A DNA stretch of 64,000 nt from Bombardia bombarda (Eukaryota > Ascomycota > Sordariomycetes > Sordariales > Lasiosphaeriaceae): NCBI GenBank assembly GCA_030512295.1, contig JAULSR010000010.1, positions 124,001 through 188,000 on the forward strand, in the 5' to 3' direction. This document shows, in pieces, positions 54,920 to 64,000 of this stretch (position 1 is the first letter of the stretch; every line of letters starts with the position of its first letter). The notes beneath the pieces are model-generated. The model had not been told where the DNA came from, did no database searches, and saw only the letters and a program-made list of their open reading frames with translations. The translations under genes and the position numbers were made by a program.

Positions 54920-55185
54920 ATTTTACCTAGGTAGGTACCTAGTTTGAATGACCTGAACCCTCCGGCCGCTGCAACCCCCGACGATGACATGGAAGAAGCT
55001 CAGTGCCTATGACGCATCTCACATTATAAATTCCACAACGACAGTAGCAGCAGGCTCATTCCTACCTTCTCCTCGTGATGTTGGACATGGAGCCAGCTAT
55101 GTGCGGGCTTCAACCTTCAAGTAAGGGTGGAGAGCAATAATACATTAGTTGAAATTCCCCATGCCTGCTCGTTTCTCCATTTCTC

Positions 55186-56012
55186 CTATAAACCAAGATA
55201 ACCAATGTCCTCTTTACTCCTAAATTGGCCTGCCTGAATCAAAGCGTTGGTAGCCTTCGCTGTAAGGTAGCCATATACCCCACAGTAGACAATGTTGACC
55301 ACCATACTCTGCACATTTGTACTGACAGATTGCATATATCCTACAACAAAGTAGTTGGACACTACTAAGCAGGTAATGCCCATGAAAAGATACTGATTAG
55401 GCGGTATGAATTTGTCTTCGATGGTGTTGTCGTTTAAGTTTATAACCCACTTGATAAAGTTCGAAGGATTAGCTGGCTGAATTCCCCATATTTCAGAGCC
55501 GGTAGGTATGATTTGAGGGGACGGATGAGGGGCTAAAGTCGTACAATTTAACCGTATCAGTAAGTGTTCATTTATAAATTAAATCCTGATCATTTACCGT
55601 CCGTGTTGTTGTGAATGGAAGTCATTATGAGCGGCTGCGATTCGATATGAGACGGGTTTGTCTGCAAGTCAGAATTGTTGACATTCAGGTAAGACTCCGG
55701 GTTTGGATTGTCAACATTTTGCTCCGTAGCTTGTCTAACACCACTCTCTAAGTTAGCTGAAATTAAATGACCAAAAATAGGGTCAATATAGTTCGTATAT
55801 ATAACGCTGGGAAGGTAGAACGTACCATAAATGGGGCCGATCAAGGACAAAAGAAGGCTGCTTAGCATAAGTACTGGAATTAGTTGGCCGAAGGTCCAAT
55901 CACTCTCCTCAGCTGGGCCCAATTTTCTAAGTCGTGAGCCAGAGAGGCTTACATGTATGTATACAGTATCAAAGGCCACCTCTTGTAGGGAAAAACTTGT
56001 TGAACGCGGCAT
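55186..56012 (-). CDS. fungal membrane protein, possibly 5'-truncated
   Basis: ATG at 56012-56010 (MPRSTSFSLQEV). Exons: 56012-55826, 55756-55598, and from about 55532 to 55186. Introns are 55825-55757 (GTACGT...TTTCAG, 69 nt, a multiple of three) and about 55597-55533 (GTAAAT, CTGAT branch, TTTAG). The first exon holds LGPAEESDWTFGQLIPVLML and a helix, a signature normally found near the C-terminal end of a large fungal family of multi-helix proteins. The last exon holds FMGITCLVVSNYFVVGY and SMVVNIVYCGVYGYLTA. The N-terminal helices expected for that family are missing, and the region is AT-richer than its neighbours, so this may be a remnant. Splice signals are good. Confidence 0.5.
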
Positions 56013-56942
56013 GTTAGCTTTATTTGGTTGCTGGCCGACCCTCTGGCCAAAACTTGTCACGTCCCTTTGTTTACCCCAAATATCTTTTTCGAGAATTCTT
56101 CGGAAACAGAGAAAGGTCGTTGGAGAAGGTTTAGGCCTGCTTACTTTGGATTCTCATTGCGGGGCTGGACCCAGGCCTGGGCCTTCTCTTTTCCTGGGCC
56201 GCCACGTGCAATGAAGCAGAACCTCGGGTATCATTCACGGGGAGAAAATCCAAACCCTAACGAGCAGAAGGTAAGCGGGACAGAACTATAAATAAAAAAA
56301 AAACCAAATGGTTGTGCGAGGGTGACTTCTATTCTGAGCGAGCAGTCAGAACCCGCACTCGGCACCGGTACTACTATCAGAGCCAGTAGAAACACCTAGC
56401 ACCAGCAGCCGTAGGACCCCATCATCCAATTCGTCCTTCGTTGCCAGGCTGACTGCTCCTTTCTACAACTAGCAGAAGCAACAGCGATACTGTTGGTGGC
56501 AGCAGCAGCAGCACAGAGTAAGCTATTGCATTACGTGTTGGTCCTCTTGTCACTAAGCTATCAACTAGCTCCCAATCTTGATGATCATCAGCAGCGGCAG
56601 CGACAGTAAGAAGGAGCATATCTGCGGTCTCACGTTCTTTATCATCGCGGCCCCTCTCCTGTTCAGCTACTGGAATTTGTAGCCAGCAATCTACCAGAGA
56701 ACAGAAGCAAGGGACAGCAGTATCAGACCCAGCAGCAACAAAGGGTAACCAGCGCAGCAGCGCCCGTGAGTCATGTCTATTACATAGTCGTCCACATCCA
56801 AGCATACCAGGGACGCCGACTGGCAACAGCAGCGCCATGTAGGCCATCTGATATCCGGTCGTACAGATGAAACCATCAGCCAGCTAATCATCCACCCAGT
56901 ACGCGCACTAAACCCCCTCAAGACCCAAACAGGAACTCTCGT
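56013..56942. other. intergenic with CAG/CTG-rich leader
   Basis: 56400-56840 is rich in AGCAGCAAC-type trinucleotides (irregular, not a pure microsatellite). It precedes the F-box gene and may be its 5' leader. No coding frame is supported. Confidence 0.45.
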
Positions 56943-57862
56943 ATGGGGCTTCCTGCCGCATTCCTCAGTCAGTTCATCTACTCCACAGTAGCGGCAGCAG
57001 CAACAAGCGCCAGAGCAGCACAATCACAGAAAACAGTACCAATGCCCTCCTGCCCCCTTATCAGACCCCTCCAAGGACACGTCCAGCAAGGACCCTCATG
57101 GCTCATTGACCTCCCGCCCGAGCTCATGCTGAAGCTAGCCCAACACCTCACCATCCGTTCCCTCTTCCACCTCTCCCTCACCTGCCGCCGCGCCCGCAAC
57201 ATCTTCCTCCTCGAGCTCTACCGGCACCACATCACGCACAACAACGGCAACATCCTCACCACCCACGCCCTCAAATTCGCACTCCACAACCACCAAATCG
57301 GCACCATCAACTGGCTCACAGCCGCCTACTACCGCCTCAACATCCCCAACCAGCTGTCGCTTAACGTCATCCTCCAGGGCGGTCCCAGCCCTGAGGGGAA
57401 CAACGCGGCGCTCGTCTGCGCCGCTACCAGCCGCGACGCAATCTTCACCGACTACCTTCTCGCGCACGGCGTCGACGTCAACCTGGGCAACCCGCTCGGC
57501 CATGTGCTGAAAGGCGCCGTCGGCAGCAAGGGCCGCGCCTGCCCGCTGGCTATGGTCCGGCTGTTTGCTAAGAGGAGAGCGAGGCTGGACGCGGCTGTGT
57601 GGGCGGGGGGGTGGCGGACAAGCCCTGGCTGCGGCCGCCGCAGCTCGTGCTGCTGTTGGAGGGGTTCAGGTGCGAAACTCACGCGGGAATACGAGATTGC
57701 CAGTTGGAGATGGCGCAGTCGTGCTTTGAGCGCGGGCCGAGGGGGTTGCTGGCTGACGACGCAAGGGGGCTGCTGGGGTTGATTAGGCGGCAAGGGGAGG
57801 AGGATCTGGCGGTGACGCTGGAGATTGTTTATGGGGATGAAAACCCAGGTTTCGAGATGTGA
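56943..57862 (+). CDS. F-box protein with ankyrin-like C-terminal part (one frame break)
   Basis: ATG at 56943, or 57042 as an alternative start. The F-box is SWLIDLPPELMLKLAQHLTI then RSLFHLSLTCRRARNIF. Next come ankyrin-like units: NNAALVCAATSRDAIFTDYL then AHGVDVNLGNPLG. The frame runs to the G7 run 57605-57611; beyond it the sensible reading is one frame over (VADKPWLRPPQLVLLLEGF, then QGEEDLAVTLEIVYGDENPG), stop TGA 57860-57862. One additional G in that run joins both halves to about 273-306 residues. F-box proteins recruit targets to SCF ubiquitin ligases via Skp1, with ankyrin repeats as the substrate arm; the target is unknown. No intron fits the break. Confidence 0.65.
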
Positions 57863-60800
57863 GTAGTTTCTGAGAGAGAGGGCTACTGCTTGCTTAGCGC
57901 TTGGGCTTTTTACTTTGGGCGGGGAGTGGGATGGGATATGGTTACTTGGATTTTCATCTCACATGGGATTTGGAGACGGAGCATGGCTGTTTGGCGTTTG
58001 CCGGCATCTGATGTGATGGCTAAGTATGAGATCAAAGGTTTGCTTAGGCTTGGGCTCGGTAAGCATCTTCGTGTGGGATGGTTACTATATACATGTGAAA
58101 CCATTGACAACCCTGACTATAGCCGTGGTCTCTCGCCCATGTGTGAGGAAGGGATGATAGCTCATAAAATATCGATTTGATAGCTCTGCACGTTGCAAGC
58201 ATTGAAAAGTTGACGAGGCTATAATAAGGACGTTGATTATTTATTTTCAAGCAGTTGTTATCTGAGCGTGAATTCATGATATTAAACTAGAAAACAGAAG
58301 CTACATTATTGCCTCCTAGCTCAATCACACTGTTGTTGCTGCATTGGTAGGGGGGCTGCAGCATGAATGACCGGACGAGTCGCCCCCCTATTTAATTATG
58401 GGTCCGCAAACCCATGTCTGTTGTGAGTATTCGTCCTCCTTGTTCTAATTGTCTCACCATTACTGTTCCTTATCTGTTGGAACTCAGTCTGCTGATGACA
58501 TAGTTAAGTTTCTTCTCGTGCTACTATGATTCCATGAGCGAGTGATATTTCCCCTTTTTGTTGTGTGAAAATGTACGATACATGTGGCTTACAGTCCCGT
58601 TCAGCAGGTACCCAGGTAGTGTTGTCTCCACAATTGCTCCTACCTTCTGATATAGGCAGATGAGTATATATCAACATTATACGACACCAAGATGTTAGAA
58701 TTAGGTAGGATATCTACCTATACACGCGATAAATGGAAGAGCGGACCGCAGCGAAGGCACCTTGCGTCTATTCATTCTGTGGCTCTTGCGGGGAAACCAA
58801 GCTATCGACGTTGTCATGTTCATAGCCCGGCATGAACCGAGGTGTGGACAAGCCAAATGTGAATCAGAATCACGAAAAAGGAAAGAAAAAGGGGCGACAG
58901 GAACGGTACGTCGCCCTGTATCGTCATCCAAAACCTTTCCCCAGATATAACCCTATGATAGGTAGGGACGATAGGCGAACGAGTGGGTTGTTGGTGGCGT
59001 CGGTTCGCCTAGACCTACCCAGGTGGGCAGGTATCGACGTTAATCAAAAGACGTTGCTGGTAACTAGAAAAGAGTGGAAAGGCTCTGTTTTTTCTGAAAT
59101 GTTCTGACGCGTTGCACCTTGAGAGCTTTAACTTAATGCGCAACGCATTGACACACATCATTCAGACCTCAACAAGGAAGAGGCGAGCTCGGCGAACTGT
59201 CAACCACATTTGGAGTCGGAGGAGGCAAAGCCAAGCCAAGTTGTCGAGGGCGGTGTGCGAATGGGAACGGCGTTGGAATGTGGGGTTAAGGGGCGCTTTA
59301 CCGTAGTGCACACTAACGCGATGAAAAGGGGCAAGATTGGAGAAGAAGTGGAAGGCAATCAAAAAACTCCGAGAGCTAGCCCGCCAGAGTTGAAGACATT
59401 GATTGGGTGTTGTGTTGGTATGGTTTTATTTTCCTAGCCGCAACAACAATTGTTTGCATAGGCCAGATTGATGCGCATGTTTTTTGCTTGGACCGAGTCA
59501 AAGCTTTCTGTTTCCAAATGGGGTGCCATTCTTCCCCTGGGGTAGGACAGGAGAAATGGGGAAGAAAAGACGGCGGTCAACCAGATTTCTGGAACGCCGA
59601 ATCAACCCTTGACCTTGATGCTGGACCTGGAAGACGACTGGCAAGACTGGGCAAGACTGGGCTGCTGGGCTCCTGGCGCAAAACGGCATGGCACGCTGTG
59701 GCGCATGAGCATTGGATGGCGTTTTTTTATCCAGACTTTCTTATACCCCTCTTGTTTCAATACGCTAACTCTCGACTGCGATTGGCAGCATCGTGGGAAG
59801 GCACGGCTATGAGGGAGGCACGAGGTGCTCCAGCACGGGCTCTGGATCAGCACGATTAAAAAGGATGTGTTACACGGTAAAGCAGCTATCTGTCCAATAA
59901 TGGCCTGGGATCCGATTGGGCTCCGCCGTGAGAAAGTTTTAAAAGCAGACCAAGTGAGATAGACGCAGCTTCCAAACCCCAGCCTAATCCTTCCAGGGTC
60001 CAAAGGCGCAAAAAAAGAATGCAGGAACCAACGTTGGATTGGATGTGGACAAAGGTGGCCACTTCACACATGCTACCCCGTGAAATAAACGTCTTTGTCT
60101 CGATCTGATATCACATTCACAAGGCTACCTACCTACGCATCAGACAAGGGTCGATTTGCTTCTCACGGGCTGCAGTGGAAAAGGGGGACGTTCCTTCTTC
60201 TTCGATGGGCTGCAGCGATCGGACCCCAGGCTAAGGCAGGAGGGAGGAGGGCAGGTGCGCCCAGCACTCGCTGTGGCCTGTATCACCGCAGCACTGCTGA
60301 ATGCCCGGTAGCGCTTTCCAATCCATCGACAGTGACGTGACCCACCATGATGCATGGTTTCACTCTGTCGTCCATTCGCTTCTTTGACTGTTGTCATCAG
60401 TCAAGAAATTCGACTCTCGGTAATCTCCAGGCCCTCTCCCTGCGTTGGATGTCCCGGGGATCGCAATCCAGCACGTGGTGATCCTCGCTGACGGAGTGAG
60501 CAAGGCGACCAGGAAGAGCTCACAAAGCTCAAATTGGTGTTTTGCTGGCTGGGTGGGACCGCTGGACAACCCCGGCGAGTACCCCTGGCTCTTGGCTCTT
60601 GGCAGCGTATCGTGTAGTGTACCGTGGCACCGCGTTTTTCTGTCCCATCGCGCGGCCGACGAGCACCCCCAATCCTCCACCCCCCATTCTCACGACCCCT
60701 GCGTCGAATCACAGGCCCGTTCGCTGTGTTGGCGCCAAGTCGATCAGCCGAGACCACAGGAGCAAGAACACAGAGGGAGGCACACGGAATCACATCCAGA

Positions 60801-61083
60801 TTCCAGACGCACCCTCTTTACACGCTCCTTCCGTCCCATTCACGCCATCGCCCGTCCTACCCTACGCGCCGACTTGCCGCCAGCGTGCTATTGTCTGTCG
60901 ATAAACTTTAGCTTTGCCTCGCCCGTGCCTGCGTACAAGAGGACTAGGCCAATTGTCGCTCTTGTCACCTGTCAATTGTCATTTCTAGTTCTGGTGCTAG
61001 AAACTAGAACTCGCATGGCTCTGGCGTTGACGACAATTTCCGCCTTCTAATTGCACCAGAAGGTCAGCCTACCTCTGGCTGCG
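57863..61083. other. 3.2-kb intergenic stretch upstream of the Sec7 gene
   Basis: No gene is supported on either strand. CT-rich 60640-61060 is probably the Sec7 leader. TACCTA/TAGGTA motifs occur at 58689-58720 and 60125-60135. 59638-59665 has a small TGGCAAGACTGGGCAAGACTGGG duplication. Confidence 0.45.
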
Positions 61084-64000
61084 ATGCACTCCTCTCCAGA
61101 GGCGACACATCGCACCCACAGACGGGAACCCGAGCTAAATGTCAACACCGCACCCTCGACGCGAAGGGCCAGAGACGCCCCATACCCACCATCGACGCCT
61201 CCGGGCCGTACAAGCTCCGCGCCGTCAAAAGCAAGGTCGGCAGCTGCAGGTGCCTCTGGGGGCCGCGCGCTTAGAACCCCGACGCACACCACCAGAGATG
61301 CGGTCGACATGGAGAGTTTCCTCGAAGGCCTCACTCCCATCGAATTGTCCCATTCCAACAAAGAGAATACACGTCCTGAGCCGTCCCGCCCCAACCCACG
61401 AGATTCCCACGACCTCTCCCTATCGCCCCGCCAGGTCACCCGCGATTCCTTAGTTACCAACATGCTTCTTTCTCTCGATCAGCTATCATCAATGGGACAA
61501 AGCAACAACCCCTTTGCCATCGGATCCTCGCGCCCCACCTACGACGACCCTGCCATCTTCGATTCCTTTGGCAACGACGACAGCCGCACAATGACCTTCA
61601 ACTCGAGGTCGGGCCGCGCCGGTGGCCATGGCTACTCATACAGCTCTGACTTGGAGGGCACTGATGATGCGAGCAGAATATCAAGTCATTCGCGCGGGCG
61701 TCGGAGCAACAGCAGCTCGGGCTTCCAATCCAGTCTCGGTCGTATTAATAGTATGCGCGAGACGACAGCCCACCAACGGGAACGCGGCCTCCCCGGGACA
61801 CCGAAAGCACTCCACTCTCGAGGTGGAAAGGGGAGCAAAAGCAGCAGCACAAACAGCGTCGACGCAGGTTACGCCCAGGTTCTGAGCAGCCAGCGCTGGA
61901 CCCGCGGCTTTGGTGGGAGGTCTTCCAGCATCGACTCAGTGGAAGAAGAGAGGAGACCAGTCAGAGAGGCAGGAGGCGAGATTAGGGGTGAGGCCAGGAT
62001 GACGTCCCCAAATAACAGCGCGCAGTCGCCGTGGCATATCGAGTTCTCAAAGTCCTTCTTCAACGACGACAGCTATGAATCCGCTCCTACGCCCAATATC
62101 CCAGGAGGCCCGCGGAGATTGGCTACAGTTCCTTCTTTGCCTGTTCTTGCTCCACCAGAGCCCATGGCTGAACCCAGGGCGTCGACAGGGAAGCATCTGG
62201 GAGTCGAGCGCCGCCGCAGCACGAGGTCGTCCAAGAGCGCCACTGTGGGACGCAAACCCGATCAACAAAAATTCAACACCACTCGCGACCGCGACCCGCC
62301 ACCCATGCCCGACTTCGATATGGATGCAGCCCCTGCGCCCCTGGTCGGTTATGAAAAGTCCAAGGAGGTGACTAACAGCGCTCCATCAGGTGTGACACAG
62401 CCGCCAAAAGAGAGACCTGGGTTCTTCAGGAGAATGTTTGGCTCGTCTAAGACAAGCGTTTTGTCTACAGCCTCATCACAAACCGCACCCGCTTCGATCG
62501 AACCATCTGCTGCAAGCAGGTCTCTCCAGAGTCCTGCTCCAGTCAAGCCGCAACCGGCTCCGCCCGCTCGCGAGACCTACGCTTCTGCTACCCATACGCT
62601 GACGAAGAAGACTTCGTCGTTCTTCCGGAGGCGGAAAATGTCTTTCACTGACTCGGATCCCCCACCGCTCCCTATTGGTCCGATGGTGCCAACGGTCAAG
62701 ATTCCTGTCGAGCTACCGACCGTCAGGATTCCCCTTGATAGAGCAGAGGGTCTAGCGCCTTCCAAGCCCGACCCCAGCCCTATCACCAGTTTGCGGCGGG
62801 CCATGGATCCATTCTTACAGGGAAGCCCAACTACCCCGAACTCTCTGACACCAGTCAGTGCTGCATTGCCCACCATGCCAGCGTCAAATACCGACTCGCC
62901 TCTTCCCTCGACGGAGAAGGCCTTGGATTCTTCTCCACTTAGACAGGATGATGCTAGGGACGAGCGTCAAGAACATGTCAGGGGCTTCTCTCCCGAATAT
63001 GAACCAGGTCCCAATGCTGTGATTCGCACAGTCAGCTCGGGGGCGGGCCAACAACAGGTGAATACACCCAGTCGGCAGGCGCCTCAAGTTCTCAAGAGCT
63101 CCCCTCCCAAGTCGTTCTTGGCGGATGATAGCGACAGCGATGCTTCCCCTCCCAGGCCTAACAACCAGGGCCTGAAGCCAGAGATGAGTTCGGATAACAG
63201 AAGGCGTTCTCCGTCGCCGACTGTGTCGAAGGCGAAGAGTTCTCCGAACCTGGGTAGGCCGAGCTATGAGCTGAGGGTCTCATCCCGCGAGGATACTCGG
63301 CTGTCTCCTATTTCCAGCCATGATGACGATCGGAGAAACTCCCAGAGGAATTCCCATAATCTTAGACTTCCGATGGAAAGCATGCTGTCTGACGGCAGCC
63401 GGGCAGGCTCGTTCGATACTAGCTACAAATCCGCCACTAGTGTACCGAGTTTGAGAGTTGACAGCGCCGAGCCCAGTCCCAGGGACCAGGGCACCAGCGA
63501 ATCCATCGACCAGCCCAACAAGTCGATCGACGAGCCTGACTTTGTGGTTGGCGATCCTACTGAAGACGATCGTCAGAAAGCACAGAAGATATTCGACGGA
63601 AATGAAGAGTTCATCTCCAAGGACAGGGCTGCTGCCTGGATGGGCGAGGAAGGCATCGTGAGGCAACGGACGCTGCGGGCGTATATGGATCTTTACGACT
63701 TTGAGAATCAGAGCATTGTCATGAGTCTGCGGCAATTGTGCCTGCGTCTGCTTTTAAGAGCTGAGACGCAGCAAGTTGATCGAATTCTGGTCTCGTTTTC
63801 TAAGAGATGGTGTGACTGCAATCCTAACCACGGTTTCAGGGCGATAGGTAAGATGAAGCGAACCATAAGATTGAGATATTCACTGACATGTGCATCAGAT
63901 ATCATTCACACCATTTGCTATTCGATTATTCTCTTGAATACGGATTTACACATGGCCGATATCGAGCACAAGATGACCAGGAGCCAGTTCGTCAAGAACA
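61084..64000 (+). CDS. Sec7-domain Arf guanine-nucleotide exchange factor, Syt1-like, 5' part
   Basis: ATG at 61084 (MHSSPEATHRTHRRE); exon 1 to 63847, intron 63848-63898 (GTAAGA, ACTGAC branch, ATCAG), exon 2 running off the right edge. About 820 residues of Ser/Pro-rich, disordered N-terminus precede the Sec7 domain, with small basic clusters (TKKTSSFFRRRKMSF, KERPGFFRRMFGSS). The Sec7 part is clear: EGIVRQRTLRAYMDLYDFEN, then LLLRAETQQVDRILVSFSK with the catalytic glutamate, and LLNTDLHMADIEHKMTRSQF. It loads GTP on Arf-type GTPases to start vesicle budding. The long N-terminus plus a single Sec7 fits yeast Syt1 and its filamentous relatives, in which a PH domain follows (outside the window). 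Confidence 0.88.
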   Translation, partial: MHSSPEATHRTHRREPELNVNTAPSTRRARDAPYPPSTPPGRTSSAPSKARSAAAGASGGRALRTPTHTTRDAVDMESFLEGLTPIELSHSNKENTRPEPSRPNPRDSHDLSLSPRQVTRDSLVTNMLLSLDQLSSMGQSNNPFAIGSSRPTYDDPAIFDSFGNDDSRTMTFNSRSGRAGGHGYSYSSDLEGTDDASRISSHSRGRRSNSSSGFQSSLGRINSMRETTAHQRERGLPGTPKALHSRGGKGSKSSSTNSVDAGYAQVLSSQRWTRGFGGRSSSIDSVEEERRPVREAGGEIRGEARMTSPNNSAQSPWHIEFSKSFFNDDSYESAPTPNIPGGPRRLATVPSLPVLAPPEPMAEPRASTGKHLGVERRRSTRSSKSATVGRKPDQQKFNTTRDRDPPPMPDFDMDAAPAPLVGYEKSKEVTNSAPSGVTQPPKERPGFFRRMFGSSKTSVLSTASSQTAPASIEPSAASRSLQSPAPVKPQPAPPARETYASATHTLTKKTSSFFRRRKMSFTDSDPPPLPIGPMVPTVKIPVELPTVRIPLDRAEGLAPSKPDPSPITSLRRAMDPFLQGSPTTPNSLTPVSAALPTMPASNTDSPLPSTEKALDSSPLRQDDARDERQEHVRGFSPEYEPGPNAVIRTVSSGAGQQQVNTPSRQAPQVLKSSPPKSFLADDSDSDASPPRPNNQGLKPEMSSDNRRRSPSPTVSKAKSSPNLGRPSYELRVSSREDTRLSPISSHDDDRRNSQRNSHNLRLPMESMLSDGSRAGSFDTSYKSATSVPSLRVDSAEPSPRDQGTSESIDQPNKSIDEPDFVVGDPTEDDRQKAQKIFDGNEEFISKDRAAAWMGEEGIVRQRTLRAYMDLYDFENQSIVMSLRQLCLRLLLRAETQQVDRILVSFSKRWCDCNPNHGFRAIGKMKRTIRLRYSLTCASDIIHTICYSIILLNTDLHMADIEHKMTRSQFVKN

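Noticed and set aside
56422..57023. Leu-rich minus-strand frames
   Set aside because: They arise from CAG/CTG-rich DNA; no ATG-led frame with sensible composition.
60445..61050. Plus-strand frame ahead of the Sec7 gene
   Set aside because: Non-ATG start, low-complexity Ser/Arg/His content, and it lies in the CT-rich leader of the Sec7 gene.

Overview
The window is nuclear DNA of a filamentous ascomycete (Pezizomycotina), most likely a Sordariomycete. The support is: short GT-AG introns of about 50-120 nt with CTRAY branch sites; the gene families present (HET relic, NACHT-type STAND protein, Zn2Cys6 factor, GH51 arabinofuranosidase, CAP10/GT90 transferase, ApsB/Mto1 protein); GC-rich genes separated by long, AT-richer gaps. 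I cannot name the genus. No tRNA, rRNA, CRISPR array or intact transposon was found.

Layout. 0-6.5 kb: 3' end of a DUF985 cupin gene, a seven-helix DUF7703-type membrane protein, a broken HET-type relic, an imperfect repeat patch, and an intact protein of a small F-box-like family. 6.5-10.1 kb: gene-poor and AT-richer. 10.1-14.6 kb: a NACHT STAND (NLR-like) protein and a hypothetical protein with a frame break. 14.6-17.9 kb: no gene seen. 17.9-23.5 kb: arginase, a four-helix membrane protein, a small Pro/Gly-rich protein. 24.4-34.6 kb: Zn2Cys6 transcription factor, a hypothetical gene behind a 66-nt triple repeat, a GH51 arabinofuranosidase with a one-base frame break, and a mitochondrial transcription factor B/Dim1-like methyltransferase. 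36-44 kb: GT90 transferase, a small membrane protein whose 3' end runs into a 16-nt tandem repeat, and two decayed tandem members of the F-box-like family. 44.9-50 kb: a 1,696-residue ApsB/Mto1 spindle-pole and microtubule-organising protein. 51-56 kb: small hypothetical and membrane proteins, a candidate cysteine-rich exon, and broken membrane-protein genes. 56.9-57.9 kb: an F-box gene with an ankyrin-like tail. 61.1 kb to the end: the start of a Syt1-like Sec7 Arf-GEF, cut by the window edge.

The genes do not form an obvious pathway or biosynthetic cluster. Housekeeping genes (arginase, MTF1-like, ApsB, Sec7, GT90) are interspersed with recognition-type and fast-evolving genes (HET relic, NLR, F-box-like family). 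Two patterns cut across the window. First, several otherwise healthy genes break frame by exactly one missing base at G/C or T homopolymers, which looks more like consensus error than decay. Second, there are unusually long poly-C/poly-G runs (14-24 nt). I did not find a convincing undescribed system. The best leads are the F-box-like paralog trio, the hidden cysteine-rich exon near 52.2 kb, and the NLR.
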